Origin: RGIG1681 sp017467625
GTDB lineage: Bacteria > Bacillota > Clostridia > Christensenellales > UBA1242
Length of the DNA stretch: 64,000 bases
NCBI GenBank assembly: GCA_017467625.1
Contig: JAFUSN010000004.1
Span: 558,001-622,000 of the forward strand
Direction: 5' to 3'
Shown: in pieces, positions 33,287-41,521 of the stretch
How positions within the stretch are numbered: the stretch's first letter is position 1
How the letters are laid out: each line of letters opens with the position of its first letter
Notes under the pieces: model-generated
Databases searched by the model: none
What the model was told of the DNA's origin: nothing
What the model saw: only the letters and a program-made list of their open reading frames with translations
Position numbers and translations under genes: made by a program

Positions 33287-34435
33287 ATGAAAAATGTGTT
33301 ATTAGTTTTTGGTGGAAAATCTTATGAACATGATATTTCAGTTGTAACAGCACTTCAAATTTTCAATAGAACAAAATTAGACGATTATAAACTTAATTTA
33401 ATTTATTTAACGCAGGATAACAGATTTTATTTTTATTTGAAAGATAGTCCTATTTTGACAGATTTTAAAGATAGTGAAGTGAAAAATAAAAGAAAATTTA
33501 AGGAACTGTTTTTTATTTCTGGAGAAAATGGAAAACTATTTATAAAAACTGCTTTTGGATTGAAACATTTCTTAACATCCAATCTTGCAATTATGGCGTG
33601 TCATGGTGGAGATGGAGAAAATGGAAAACTTGTTTCAAGGCTTGAAATGTTTGGAATTTATAGTTCGGCTGGAAGTTTTGATGGTTTAGCTGTTTCTATG
33701 AATAAATTTTTATTTAAAAACACAATGAAAGGCATAGGAGTCCCTGTGGTTAATGGGTTTTTAATCAGTAGAAATGAATTTGAGTGTGAAAGTGCGCATG
33801 TTAGAGAAAAGATTAAAAAATTTGGATTTCCTGTTATTTTAAAAATTAATAATGGTGGAAGTTCGATTGGTGTTTTTATTGCTAATAATTTTAATGAATT
33901 TCAAAATTGTCTTCAAAATGCATTTGAGTTTGATGAATTTGTTTTAGTTGAAAAATTTTTGGAAGGTTGTAGGGAATTCAATGTTGCGATTTTAGGAAAT
34001 TTAAATTCATATGACATTTCGGAAATTGACGAACCCATTAAAAATCATGAACTCTTGTCGTTTGCGGATAAATATTTATCATCAAAAAGTTCTAAAAGCA
34101 TGAAATTTGGTAATAAATCGTTGGCTTCACAGAAACGTAATTTACCAGCCAATGTTGATAACCAACTTAAAAGAAAAATTAAAACAATTGCATCGCGTGT
34201 GTTTGAAACATTAAATTTATCTGGAGTGATTAGAATTGACTTTTTGTATGATGAAAAAACCAAAAAAGTTTATGTTTGCGAAGTTAATGCAATACCTGGA
34301 TCTTTGGGATTTTACTTTTTTAGTAGGGGAACAGTTTTATTAAACTCATTTGTTTCTAAATTGATTAACATTGCTGAAAAAAAACAAAACTCACTAACAC
34401 AAGTGAAGAGTGATTTTGTTACCAATATATTTTAA
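33287..34435 (+). CDS. ddl: D-alanine-D-alanine ligase
   Basis: ATP-grasp ligase, 382 aa. The N-terminal LLVFGGKSYEHDISVVTALQ is the Ddl opening motif, MACHGGDGENG the substrate loop, and FPVILKINNGGSSIGV binds ATP. The metal-binding end reads GVIRIDFLYD with EVNAIPGSL; typical Ddl ends in N-x-x-P-G-(F/M)-T, so the acceptor pocket may differ. A dipeptide with another D-residue is conceivable but unproved. It follows the MurF-type gene, which would use its product. Confidence 0.9.
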   Translation: MKNVLLVFGGKSYEHDISVVTALQIFNRTKLDDYKLNLIYLTQDNRFYFYLKDSPILTDFKDSEVKNKRKFKELFFISGENGKLFIKTAFGLKHFLTSNLAIMACHGGDGENGKLVSRLEMFGIYSSAGSFDGLAVSMNKFLFKNTMKGIGVPVVNGFLISRNEFECESAHVREKIKKFGFPVILKINNGGSSIGVFIANNFNEFQNCLQNAFEFDEFVLVEKFLEGCREFNVAILGNLNSYDISEIDEPIKNHELLSFADKYLSSKSSKSMKFGNKSLASQKRNLPANVDNQLKRKIKTIASRVFETLNLSGVIRIDFLYDEKTKKVYVCEVNAIPGSLGFYFFSRGTVLLNSFVSKLINIAEKKQNSLTQVKSDFVTNIF

Positions 34436-34437
34436 TA

Positions 34438-34473
34438 TAAATTCGTAATATTGTTATATTACGAATTTTTTTT
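34438..34473 (+). terminator. Terminator of ddl
   Basis: Long stem AAATTCGTAATA/TATTACGAATTT followed by a T run. Confidence 0.85.
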
Positions 34474-34504
34474 GACAAAATTTATATTTTAATGTTATTT
34501 TGTT

Positions 34505-34533
34505 TTGTAAAAATTTTGGTTATATTGTATACT
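34505..34533 (+). promoter_or_regulatory. Promoter of the large charged-protein gene
   Basis: TTGTAA (34505-34510), a 17-base spacer and TATACT (34528-34533), 27 bases before ATG 34561. The leader after it nearly repeats that of the gene at 3172. Confidence 0.6.
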
Positions 34534-34560
34534 ATGGTTAGTTAATAATGAGGGTTGATT

Positions 34561-36498
34561 ATGAATAACTTTTTCTATGATGGTTCTGATTATGCTTTAT
34601 TTAAAAAAGCACTTAAAAATACTGATGATGAGCCAATTGTTATCAATGTTCTTTCGAGTGATCCAAGTCTTAATGAAAATGCATCGTCAAGAAGTACAAT
34701 TAAGACTAGTCAAAAAAGAAATACCAATATGAGTGAAAAGTTTAATCCTTCACCTTTTGGTAAATTTTTTGGACCTAGGGTTGTTCAGCGACAAAATTTT
34801 GACATGAAGGATTTTTCATCTTGGAAAAATAAGAACTATAGGCAAACTGAGAAGAATATTGAAAACTCTGATGTGAAAGAGCAAAAGACATTTTCAATTT
34901 CAGACTTTTTGAATAGTAAAACAAGAAATAAAATTTATAATGATTCAGATGAATTGACTTCAACGACACAAAAGCCAATTAATCAACTTTCTAGTGATGA
35001 TCCTGTTTATCAAAAATTTTCACTTGATAGTTATATGCATAAACTTGAAGAGCAGACAGATGTTAAAAACAAGTTTGAAACAAATGATGACTTGTTAGAA
35101 CCAATTGAAAAATTTGATGAATCAATCATCGCAGACTCATCTCAAGATGAGTCGTTTGATGATGCATCCGAAGTTAATGCTGAAGATATTGCCTTAAACA
35201 GTGAAATTAATGGTGAACAATTTAGATTTGAAACCGAAGAACTTGATAAGATTAAAGAAAGACTTAGAAAAATTGAACTTGAAACCCAGCATATTAAGGA
35301 AAAAACAAACTCAAAAGTTTTATCAACAGAAGTTGCTGATATGACTGAAGATGAAGATACGGAAGATGTTTTTGATTTGGAAAAACTCGGAATTGATGAT
35401 GAGTTTGAGGAAAGTGAAAAACATGAAAAAACAAAAGATGAACAAGCTGATGACGGAAACAGTGATGAAAACGCCAATGTTGGAACTGAAACTAAAGTTG
35501 AAGATGTGAAAGAAACAGAGGAACATGATAAAGAAGGCTCAACAGTTGAACCAGATGTTCAAACTGATAAGAAACAAGAGCCAGTTGATAATGTTGAAGT
35601 AACTTCAAATGAAACCAAAGCAGATGTTGTTGATCAAAAAGTTAACACTTCACACAAAGTTGAAAGGCAAGACATTTTGACAAAAGAAGATTTTAGAACA
35701 ATGACGGACGAGTTTATGGATAAATTTGCTCAAATGTATAAAACGAATAAAAAGTCTGAAGTTGTTGAAGAAAATAATGAAGATGAACAAAAATTAAATA
35801 ATCCAACACTTGCAGATCAAGCAGAGCTTCAAGCAAAAATTATTCAACTTATGGAACAAAATCAACAGGTTGATTATGCTAGAGAACAGCGAATTCAACA
35901 AGCCGAACTTGAGAATCAAAGAATGGCTCAAGAATATGAAAACAGAATTAGGCAAATTGAAGAGAACTATAGAAGAAATGTTGAGGAAATGCAAAAACAA
36001 GCTTATTTAGAACAACTTAAAAAAGAAAATCAACTTCAACAAGCAGAATCAAATTTTAAAAAGAGAGAAGAAAAAATTAAAGAGATTGAAGTTGAAAAAT
36101 ATAAGAAGAACAATAAGGGTGCAGAACTTCGCAAAGAATTTAAATCAAATGTGTCAATGTCAAACCTTGAGATGGATAAGAAACTTTTGGAACAAACCGT
36201 TTCAGGATTTGAAGATGATTCAAATGGAACAAAGAGAAAAACAACAAAACGAGTTGCTTCAACAAAAAGATCTTCAACAAAAAAGAGAACAAAAGCACAT
36301 TCAAAGAAAAATACTGCAGTTGTTCAAAGTGCAACTGAAGCAAAAGCGGTTACTGTTAAACCTAAAAAGACAAAAACAACAACTCGCAAACAAACTAAAG
36401 TTGCTGAACCAGAACCAGTTCAAATTAAGGAACCTGTTCATAGAAAGAGAAAGAGAAAGATTGATACGGATATCATTGGATCATATGATTTTGATTAA
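34561..36498 (+). CDS. Large acidic/coiled-coil protein with a lysine-rich histone-like tail
   Basis: Not a family I recognise; 645 aa, no signal or membrane segment. The N-terminal about 150 residues are Asn/Ser/Lys-rich with several F-F/G-K-F-F clusters (PSPFGKFFGPRVV). Residues about 200-330 are very acidic (TEDEDTEDVFDLEK). Residues about 405-530 form a Gln/Glu/Arg coiled coil (AREQRIQQAELENQRM). The last about 100 are Lys/Arg/Thr-rich (TKRSSTKKRTKAHSKKN), like bacterial histone-H1-type tails, ending RKRKRKIDTD. A nucleic-acid-associated or nucleoid/cytoskeletal role is possible; this is inference from composition only. ATG 34561 follows GAGGG. Confidence 0.75.
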   Translation: MNNFFYDGSDYALFKKALKNTDDEPIVINVLSSDPSLNENASSRSTIKTSQKRNTNMSEKFNPSPFGKFFGPRVVQRQNFDMKDFSSWKNKNYRQTEKNIENSDVKEQKTFSISDFLNSKTRNKIYNDSDELTSTTQKPINQLSSDDPVYQKFSLDSYMHKLEEQTDVKNKFETNDDLLEPIEKFDESIIADSSQDESFDDASEVNAEDIALNSEINGEQFRFETEELDKIKERLRKIELETQHIKEKTNSKVLSTEVADMTEDEDTEDVFDLEKLGIDDEFEESEKHEKTKDEQADDGNSDENANVGTETKVEDVKETEEHDKEGSTVEPDVQTDKKQEPVDNVEVTSNETKADVVDQKVNTSHKVERQDILTKEDFRTMTDEFMDKFAQMYKTNKKSEVVEENNEDEQKLNNPTLADQAELQAKIIQLMEQNQQVDYAREQRIQQAELENQRMAQEYENRIRQIEENYRRNVEEMQKQAYLEQLKKENQLQQAESNFKKREEKIKEIEVEKYKKNNKGAELRKEFKSNVSMSNLEMDKKLLEQTVSGFEDDSNGTKRKTTKRVASTKRSSTKKRTKAHSKKNTAVVQSATEAKAVTVKPKKTKTTTRKQTKVAEPEPVQIKEPVHRKRKRKIDTDIIGSYDFD

Positions 36499-36514
36499 TT
36501 AGGAAAAATAACTG

Positions 36515-38053
36515 ATGCAAATTTTTAAAAATATAAAGAGCACTTTTTTGAGCCTTTTGCCGATACTTGCTATCGTGCTGACCATTGATATATTTTTTTA
36601 TCACATTGAAACTGAAATTTTATTGAAATTTTTAGTTTCAATTCTTTTGGTTTGCATTGGTGAATCACTTTTACTTACCGGTATTGATTCAACTATTATG
36701 CCAATGGGTGAACTCATGGTTAACTCTGTTAATAAAGCTGCAAAGATGTTTATTTTTGTGTTTTTTGCTGTAATTTTTGGGCTTTGTGCAACTATTGCTG
36801 AACCTGACATAACAATTTTTTCAGGACAAGTTATTGATGCAGGAATTGGAATTTCGAAGACACTTTTTGTGTTTTTTATTGGCTTTGGTGTTGGAATTTT
36901 TATTGCTTTTGCAATTGTGCGAATGATTGAAAATATTAGTCTAAAATATGTTTATATATTTTTGTTTGCGATTATATTTTTGCTTGGAACGCAAGTAAAG
37001 CCGGAATATATGACAATTGCATTTGATGCTGGTGGAGCAACAACTGGTATTATTACAGCACCTTTTTTGCTTGCAGTTTCAACAGGTATTGCAACAAAAT
37101 TTTCTAAAAATAAAAGCAATAATGAAGCGTTCGGAATGGTTGGAATGGCTTCGCTTGGGCCAGTTATAGCGGTTTTACTGTTCTTTGTTATATTTGGTGA
37201 AAAAATTGCTTCAGGTGTTATTTCAACTTCAAACTTAAATATATTTTTAGTTGTATTTTCTAATGCGGCCCTTGCAATTTTACCAATTGCCATTGTTTTT
37301 TTAATTTATGATTTGCTTTTGATTAAACTTCCAATAAAAAGAAAGCTTGGGTTTGTTATTGGTTTGTTTATTACATTTGGTGGATTATATTTATTTTTGT
37401 TTGGTATAGATTTTGGGGTTTCATCAATGGGAACTCAAATTGGTAATTTTATGGCTAGTTTAAGTACGCCGGTTTTAATTTTATTATGCGTTGTATTTGG
37501 ATTTATAATTACATTCACAGAACCTTCTGTTATTGTTTTGGCAAAACAAGTTCAATCAACTACAAAGGGAAATATACCTTATGTTTTAGTTATTATAACA
37601 ATAGCGATTGCTATGGCAATAGCTATTGCGCTTGCTGCTTTGAAGATTATTTATCAAATTAATTTCTTTTATATAATTTTAGTAGGATATACTATTGCTT
37701 TGGTTTTAATGTTTTTTGTTCCAGATATGTTTACCGGTCTTGCATTTGATTCTGGTGGAGTTGCTTCTGGTCCAATGACTTCTGCATTCGTTCTTCCTAT
37801 AATGATTGCACTTGCAGCAAGTAGTTCGAATCCTATGGATGGGTTTGGTGTTATTGGAATTGTTGGCATGAGTCCAATTATTGTTTTGCAATTACTTGGA
37901 CTATTTTATAGATTTGAGTTAATTCACATCAAGCGTGCCGATCAAAAAATCGCACTCAGAGTTTCGTATAGTGCAGATCTTTATTCAAATATTGAAAAAT
38001 TAGAGCATGAGTATAACAAAATGAAGGAAAGAAAGAGTTATGAAAAAAAATAA
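36515..38053 (+). CDS. DUF1538 membrane protein, duplicated
   Basis: 512 aa integral membrane protein with about twelve hydrophobic segments and two DUF1538 repeats. Repeat 1 has GIDSTIMPMG, AEPDITIFSGQV and IAFDAGGATTGIITAPF. Repeat 2 has GIDFGVSSMG, TEPSVIVLAKQV and LAFDSGGVASGPMTSAF. DUF1538 proteins (UmpAB type) have been described as cation/proton antiporters; in that system the two repeats are separate subunits, here they are fused. Two PII-like genes follow, the first overlapping this one by 14 bases, so they probably act on it. Confidence 0.88.
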   Translation: MQIFKNIKSTFLSLLPILAIVLTIDIFFYHIETEILLKFLVSILLVCIGESLLLTGIDSTIMPMGELMVNSVNKAAKMFIFVFFAVIFGLCATIAEPDITIFSGQVIDAGIGISKTLFVFFIGFGVGIFIAFAIVRMIENISLKYVYIFLFAIIFLLGTQVKPEYMTIAFDAGGATTGIITAPFLLAVSTGIATKFSKNKSNNEAFGMVGMASLGPVIAVLLFFVIFGEKIASGVISTSNLNIFLVVFSNAALAILPIAIVFLIYDLLLIKLPIKRKLGFVIGLFITFGGLYLFLFGIDFGVSSMGTQIGNFMASLSTPVLILLCVVFGFIITFTEPSVIVLAKQVQSTTKGNIPYVLVIITIAIAMAIAIALAALKIIYQINFFYIILVGYTIALVLMFFVPDMFTGLAFDSGGVASGPMTSAFVLPIMIALAASSSNPMDGFGVIGIVGMSPIIVLQLLGLFYRFELIHIKRADQKIALRVSYSADLYSNIEKLEHEYNKMKERKSYEKK

Positions 38054-38414
38054 TAAAAAATATGTCATAGTTTCTCAAAAACTTTATCCATCACAAATAA
38101 ATGAACTTTCAATGTGTTGTTTTATTGTTCATGATGACAAACTTGACGATTCACTTGATTTTATTTTAAATAATGGAGGACGTGTTATTGCAGCTGTTCC
38201 ATGTGCTGGACTTGCAAGAAATAGTATTCTTCGAATGGTTGATGGATATATTTATAATAATTATTTTATTCTGGCAATGTGTCAAACTGAAATAACGGAT
38301 ATTTTGATGCTTGATTTTGTTAAACATTTTGAGTTAGATAAACCGGGGAAAGGAAAGGCTTTTGTTATTGATATTTTAGGCTACATGGGGGCCAAGGGAC
38401 CTTTTGTTGAATAG
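38040..38414 (+). CDS. PII-like protein (first of two)
   Basis: 124 aa, ferredoxin-like PII fold inferred from the pattern: VSQKLYPSQINELSMC..., GRVIAAVPCAGLAR, and C-terminal DKPGKGKAFVIDILGYMG, which resembles the PII B-loop/beta segment. The usual T-loop Tyr is not recognisable. It overlaps the 3' end of the DUF1538 gene, which is the typical arrangement for a PII-like sensor that controls a membrane transporter. The ligand is unknown. Confidence 0.65.
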   Translation: MKKNNKKYVIVSQKLYPSQINELSMCCFIVHDDKLDDSLDFILNNGGRVIAAVPCAGLARNSILRMVDGYIYNNYFILAMCQTEITDILMLDFVKHFELDKPGKGKAFVIDILGYMGAKGPFVE

Positions 38415-38426
38415 GAGGGTAAAATT

Positions 38427-38801
38427 ATGAATGAAGATATGAATATTTTTGAAGAAAGTGATTATTTTTCTGATGATGAATACACACTTGTTTTAACATC
38501 AGTTAAAAGAGGTTTTGAAACTGATGTGCTTGAGGCCGCAAGGGCTATTGGAGAGACTGGGGCAACATTGATGCAGGCCAAAGGTGTTGAAAAAATCCAA
38601 AAGCGATTTTTTGGTTTTAGTATCAATCCTGAAAATACAGTGGTTATGATTTTAGTTAAAAAGGAAAATGTTGTTCCTGTTATGAAAGCAATTTACTCTA
38701 TTGCTGATTTTAAATCGGAAGCAAGGGGTATGGTTTTTGCCCTTCCTGTTTCGCTGGTTGCTGGTATGAATGAAACATATGATAAGATTGATATTGTTTA
38801 A
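38427..38801 (+). CDS. PII-like protein (second of two)
   Basis: 124 aa. After about 16 acidic residues the PII core is clear: YTLVLTSVKRGFETDVLEAARAIGETGATLMQAKG, then VEKIQKRFFGFSINPENTVVMILVKKENVVPVMKAIYS. It matches P-II family nitrogen regulator-like proteins more closely than its upstream neighbour. The two may form heterotrimers. SD GAGGG. Third and last gene of the operon, ended by a terminator shared with murG. Confidence 0.75.
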   Translation: MNEDMNIFEESDYFSDDEYTLVLTSVKRGFETDVLEAARAIGETGATLMQAKGVEKIQKRFFGFSINPENTVVMILVKKENVVPVMKAIYSIADFKSEARGMVFALPVSLVAGMNETYDKIDIV

Positions 38802-38829
38802 AAAAACACGCTAATTGTGCGTGTTTTTT
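38800..38829. terminator. Bidirectional terminator PII operon/murG
   Basis: Stem AAACACGC/GCGTGTTT with A and T flanks; the murG stop codon lies in the loop side. Confidence 0.8.
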
Positions 38830-39869
38830 TCTTGATTTAAAATTTTTATTAAATTTTGAGTGCCGTCTCCAAAATTTGCTAATTTTAGGTTATTTTTTAA
38901 ATTATTGTATTCATTTTCAATATATTCTAGTTCATTTTGCAGATTTTTGATATTTAAATTTTCCTGAAAAATCACTCTACAAAGGTGCTTGTTTTTAAAG
39001 TATAAGCTATTTTCAATTTGATCGCCGCGTGATACATTTTTTGGTAGGGGAATAAATATTGTTGGTATTTGATTTGCAAATAATTCATAAATTGTGTTGG
39101 CACCGGCTCTTGAAATTGCAATGTCAGTGGCTTTGTAAATTGACCATAGATCATTTGAAAATTCAATTTGTTTGTAGTTGCTATTTTTAATATTTTTATT
39201 TATATTATTTTTTCCAACTATGTGAATGACATAATATTTTTTTGTTAAAGCATTTATATTTTTAAAAATAAAATCATTAATTGATTTTGCCCCCATGCTG
39301 CCACCGAGAATTAAGAGTATTTTTTTGTTGGTGTGAATATTTAATTTTTGTGTTGCTTCCGATTTTGTTAGACTTGAAATTTTTAATGGGATTCCAGTGT
39401 GAATACATTTATTTTCATCAGCAGTTTTTTTGAATGCGGTGCAGATTACATTTGCGTAGTGTTTAGCGAGTTTATTGGCAAGGCCGAGGCTCATATCACT
39501 TTCATGAACAACAACAGGGATTTTTAATTTTTTACCAGCAATTACAACAGGAAGTCCAACATAGCCGCCTTTTGAAAAAATTATATCAGGCTTAATTTGT
39601 TTTAAAATTTTTTTTGCTTGATAAATTGATTTTAAAAGTTTGAATGGAATGAGTAAATTTGATAATTTTTTAGCTCGATCAAGTTTAACTGTTGAGATTT
39701 CTTTAAATTCATAATTTGTTTGATTTGTTATCAGGTTTTTTTCTATTCCATTTTTTGAGCCAATATAAACAATTTTGTTAAAATTCATTTTTAAATAGGG
39801 TGAGAGATTGATGTTTACCATAACATGACCAGCAGTGCCTCCACCTGTTAAAACTATAGTTTTGTTCAT
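38811..39869 (-). CDS. murG: MurG, lipid II N-acetylglucosaminyltransferase
   Basis: Peripheral membrane GT28 enzyme that adds GlcNAc to lipid I, 352 aa. The N-terminal glycine loop is VLTGGGTAGHVMVN, then SKGGYVGLPVVIAGK and VVHESDMSLGLANK; the donor-binding half has LLILGGSMGAKSIND and AISRAGANTIYELFANQIPTIFIPLP. It stands alone here, not in a mur/fts cluster. No Shine-Dalgarno is visible before its ATG. Confidence 0.96.
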   Translation of the reverse strand: MNKTIVLTGGGTAGHVMVNINLSPYLKMNFNKIVYIGSKNGIEKNLITNQTNYEFKEISTVKLDRAKKLSNLLIPFKLLKSIYQAKKILKQIKPDIIFSKGGYVGLPVVIAGKKLKIPVVVHESDMSLGLANKLAKHYANVICTAFKKTADENKCIHTGIPLKISSLTKSEATQKLNIHTNKKILLILGGSMGAKSINDFIFKNINALTKKYYVIHIVGKNNINKNIKNSNYKQIEFSNDLWSIYKATDIAISRAGANTIYELFANQIPTIFIPLPKNVSRGDQIENSLYFKNKHLCRVIFQENLNIKNLQNELEYIENEYNNLKNNLKLANFGDGTQNLIKILNQEKNTHN

Positions 39870-39917
39870 ACTTATAGTTTATGCTATATTTATATAAAAA
39901 TTCTTTTTATATAAAAA

Positions 39918-39946
39918 TTGACATTGTGAGTATCATATTGTATAAT
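39918..39946 (+). promoter_or_regulatory. Consensus promoter of the HExxH gene
   Basis: TTGACA (39918-39923), a 17-base spacer and TATAAT (39941-39946), a perfect consensus. A 14-base direct repeat (TTTATATAAAAATT) at 39889-39902 and 39906-39919 overlaps the -35 box. Confidence 0.8.
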
Positions 39947-39965
39947 TTAAACAGAGGTAATTTTT

Positions 39966-41381
39966 ATGGCAGAAAGTAAATTTAATAGATTCAATTTAGA
40001 TGAAAACCAAATTGAAAAAAGAAATAAGTTGAAAAACTTTTTGTTGAATGGATCAGTAGCTAAAAAACTTGATTTAAAAGATATTGAATTTGCGGCAAAT
40101 AATGAGAAAACAAATGGATTGTTTCATATTAATAGTGATAACAAAAATGGGAAAATAACGAAAACAGGCTATTTTGTTTTTAATATTGAAAAATTTAAAT
40201 CAATGTCATATGAAAATTTATGTGCCATGTGTATGGTTAATATGATTAAAGATTTAAATAGAAGGCAGATTAATGAAATAACTAATTCAATTAATGAGCC
40301 AAAGTTTAGTGGTGATAGAATTTTATCAAATCAAAGAATTCTTTTTAACGCCCTTACTGAATATTTTAAAAAATATATTAAGGATAACTGCAAACAAGAA
40401 ATTGAAAACCTTGATGAAAGTTTAAAAATAATTTCTGAAGGTGTAGCAAAAGCATGTTTAGAGCAGTTAACTGAAGAGGAAATTCTTGGAATTTTAAATG
40501 GAAATAATGAAGTTAAGATGGATAATCTTGATAAAATTATTAATAAAGTCGCTTCAACTCTTCCATCAAATGAATCGCTTTACACTCAAGGTGTAAATGG
40601 TAAAAAAATTGCACCTGTTGGAGATTTGCTTTTAGATAAAAACAATGTTCCAAAAGTAGGGAATAGTTGGGAACAACAAACAGAAGCTCTTTCAGAAAAT
40701 AAAAACCTTACTTTAGACAATTTAAGTAATGATGTTGAGAATTTTTGTAAAAATTATGTGCGAACCTTTATGAATGCAAATGGACTCAAGGAAATTGCGG
40801 TAACTTTCAATAATGAAGGTGAACTTGGAACATTTTTTGATAATGGTGGAGCAGATCTTTCAATTAACATTAACTTGTCAAAACTTTCTGGAATGAGCAA
40901 GACTGAAGTTTTGATGACACTTTCTCATGAACTTACTCACGCAGTTGATTGTGCGATTAACAAAGCTAATGGTTTTGATGGACTTCAAAATAATTGTGAT
41001 GAAGAAATTGGAGCAGAAAAAGGTGAACCTGAATATGAAGATTTAAAAGAACTTTGTGATTATTGCTACTATGTTAATCCAAATGAAAGACATGCAAGAA
41101 TTGGTGAACTTTCAGGGCTTAAGCTTTCAATTGATATGAATGGTGGTATCACTCCTGAAATTGCTCAAAGCATTAAGTTATATCAAGCATATCAACAAAC
41201 TACGATAAGTAAACTTAATGGGCTAGAAGAATTTTTGCAGAAAATGAATTTAAAATATCAAAATTCAAAACATCCAAAAATTCAAGAAAGGTTAAACTAC
41301 TTAAATAATTTAGTTGAAAAAGGTTTAACAAAAAGTGATGCTGATAAAAAAGCGTTGGATGAAGCTAATCAATTAATTTAA
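39966..41381 (+). CDS. Uncharacterised protein with a zincin HExxH motif
   Basis: 471 aa, no signal peptide or membrane segment, so apparently cytoplasmic. Residues 321-325 are HELTH in LSHELTHAVDCAINKANG, a zinc metallopeptidase-type motif. A plausible downstream third ligand lies in NPNERHARIGE (about 378-388), which resembles N-P-x-E-x-x-A motifs of polyvalent-protein zincins. The N-terminal about 300 residues are helical and Asn/Lys-rich and match nothing I know. It has its own consensus promoter and terminator. Conditional peptidase activity is inferred only from the motif. Confidence 0.75.
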   Translation: MAESKFNRFNLDENQIEKRNKLKNFLLNGSVAKKLDLKDIEFAANNEKTNGLFHINSDNKNGKITKTGYFVFNIEKFKSMSYENLCAMCMVNMIKDLNRRQINEITNSINEPKFSGDRILSNQRILFNALTEYFKKYIKDNCKQEIENLDESLKIISEGVAKACLEQLTEEEILGILNGNNEVKMDNLDKIINKVASTLPSNESLYTQGVNGKKIAPVGDLLLDKNNVPKVGNSWEQQTEALSENKNLTLDNLSNDVENFCKNYVRTFMNANGLKEIAVTFNNEGELGTFFDNGGADLSININLSKLSGMSKTEVLMTLSHELTHAVDCAINKANGFDGLQNNCDEEIGAEKGEPEYEDLKELCDYCYYVNPNERHARIGELSGLKLSIDMNGGITPEIAQSIKLYQAYQQTTISKLNGLEEFLQKMNLKYQNSKHPKIQERLNYLNNLVEKGLTKSDADKKALDEANQLI

Positions 41382-41389
41382 TTAGAAAA

Positions 41390-41419
41390 TTAAGCAAGTG
41401 ACATTCACTTGCTTTTTTT
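41390..41419 (+). terminator. Terminator of the HExxH gene
   Basis: Stem AAGCAAGTGA/TCACTTGCTT, three-base loop, T run. Confidence 0.85.
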
Positions 41420-41442
41420 GTGTTACTACGGCTTAATTTTAT

Positions 41443-41472
41443 TTGCAAAAAAAAATTAAAGTTTGTTATAAT
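41443..41472 (+). promoter_or_regulatory. Promoter of the topoisomerase operon
   Basis: TTGCAA (41443-41448), an 18-base spacer and an extended -10, TG-T-TATAAT (41464-41472). Confidence 0.65.
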
Positions 41473-41521
41473 CTATATGTTATACGGAAAATAATTTTCG
41501 TGTTTATTTTTTGGAGGCAAA

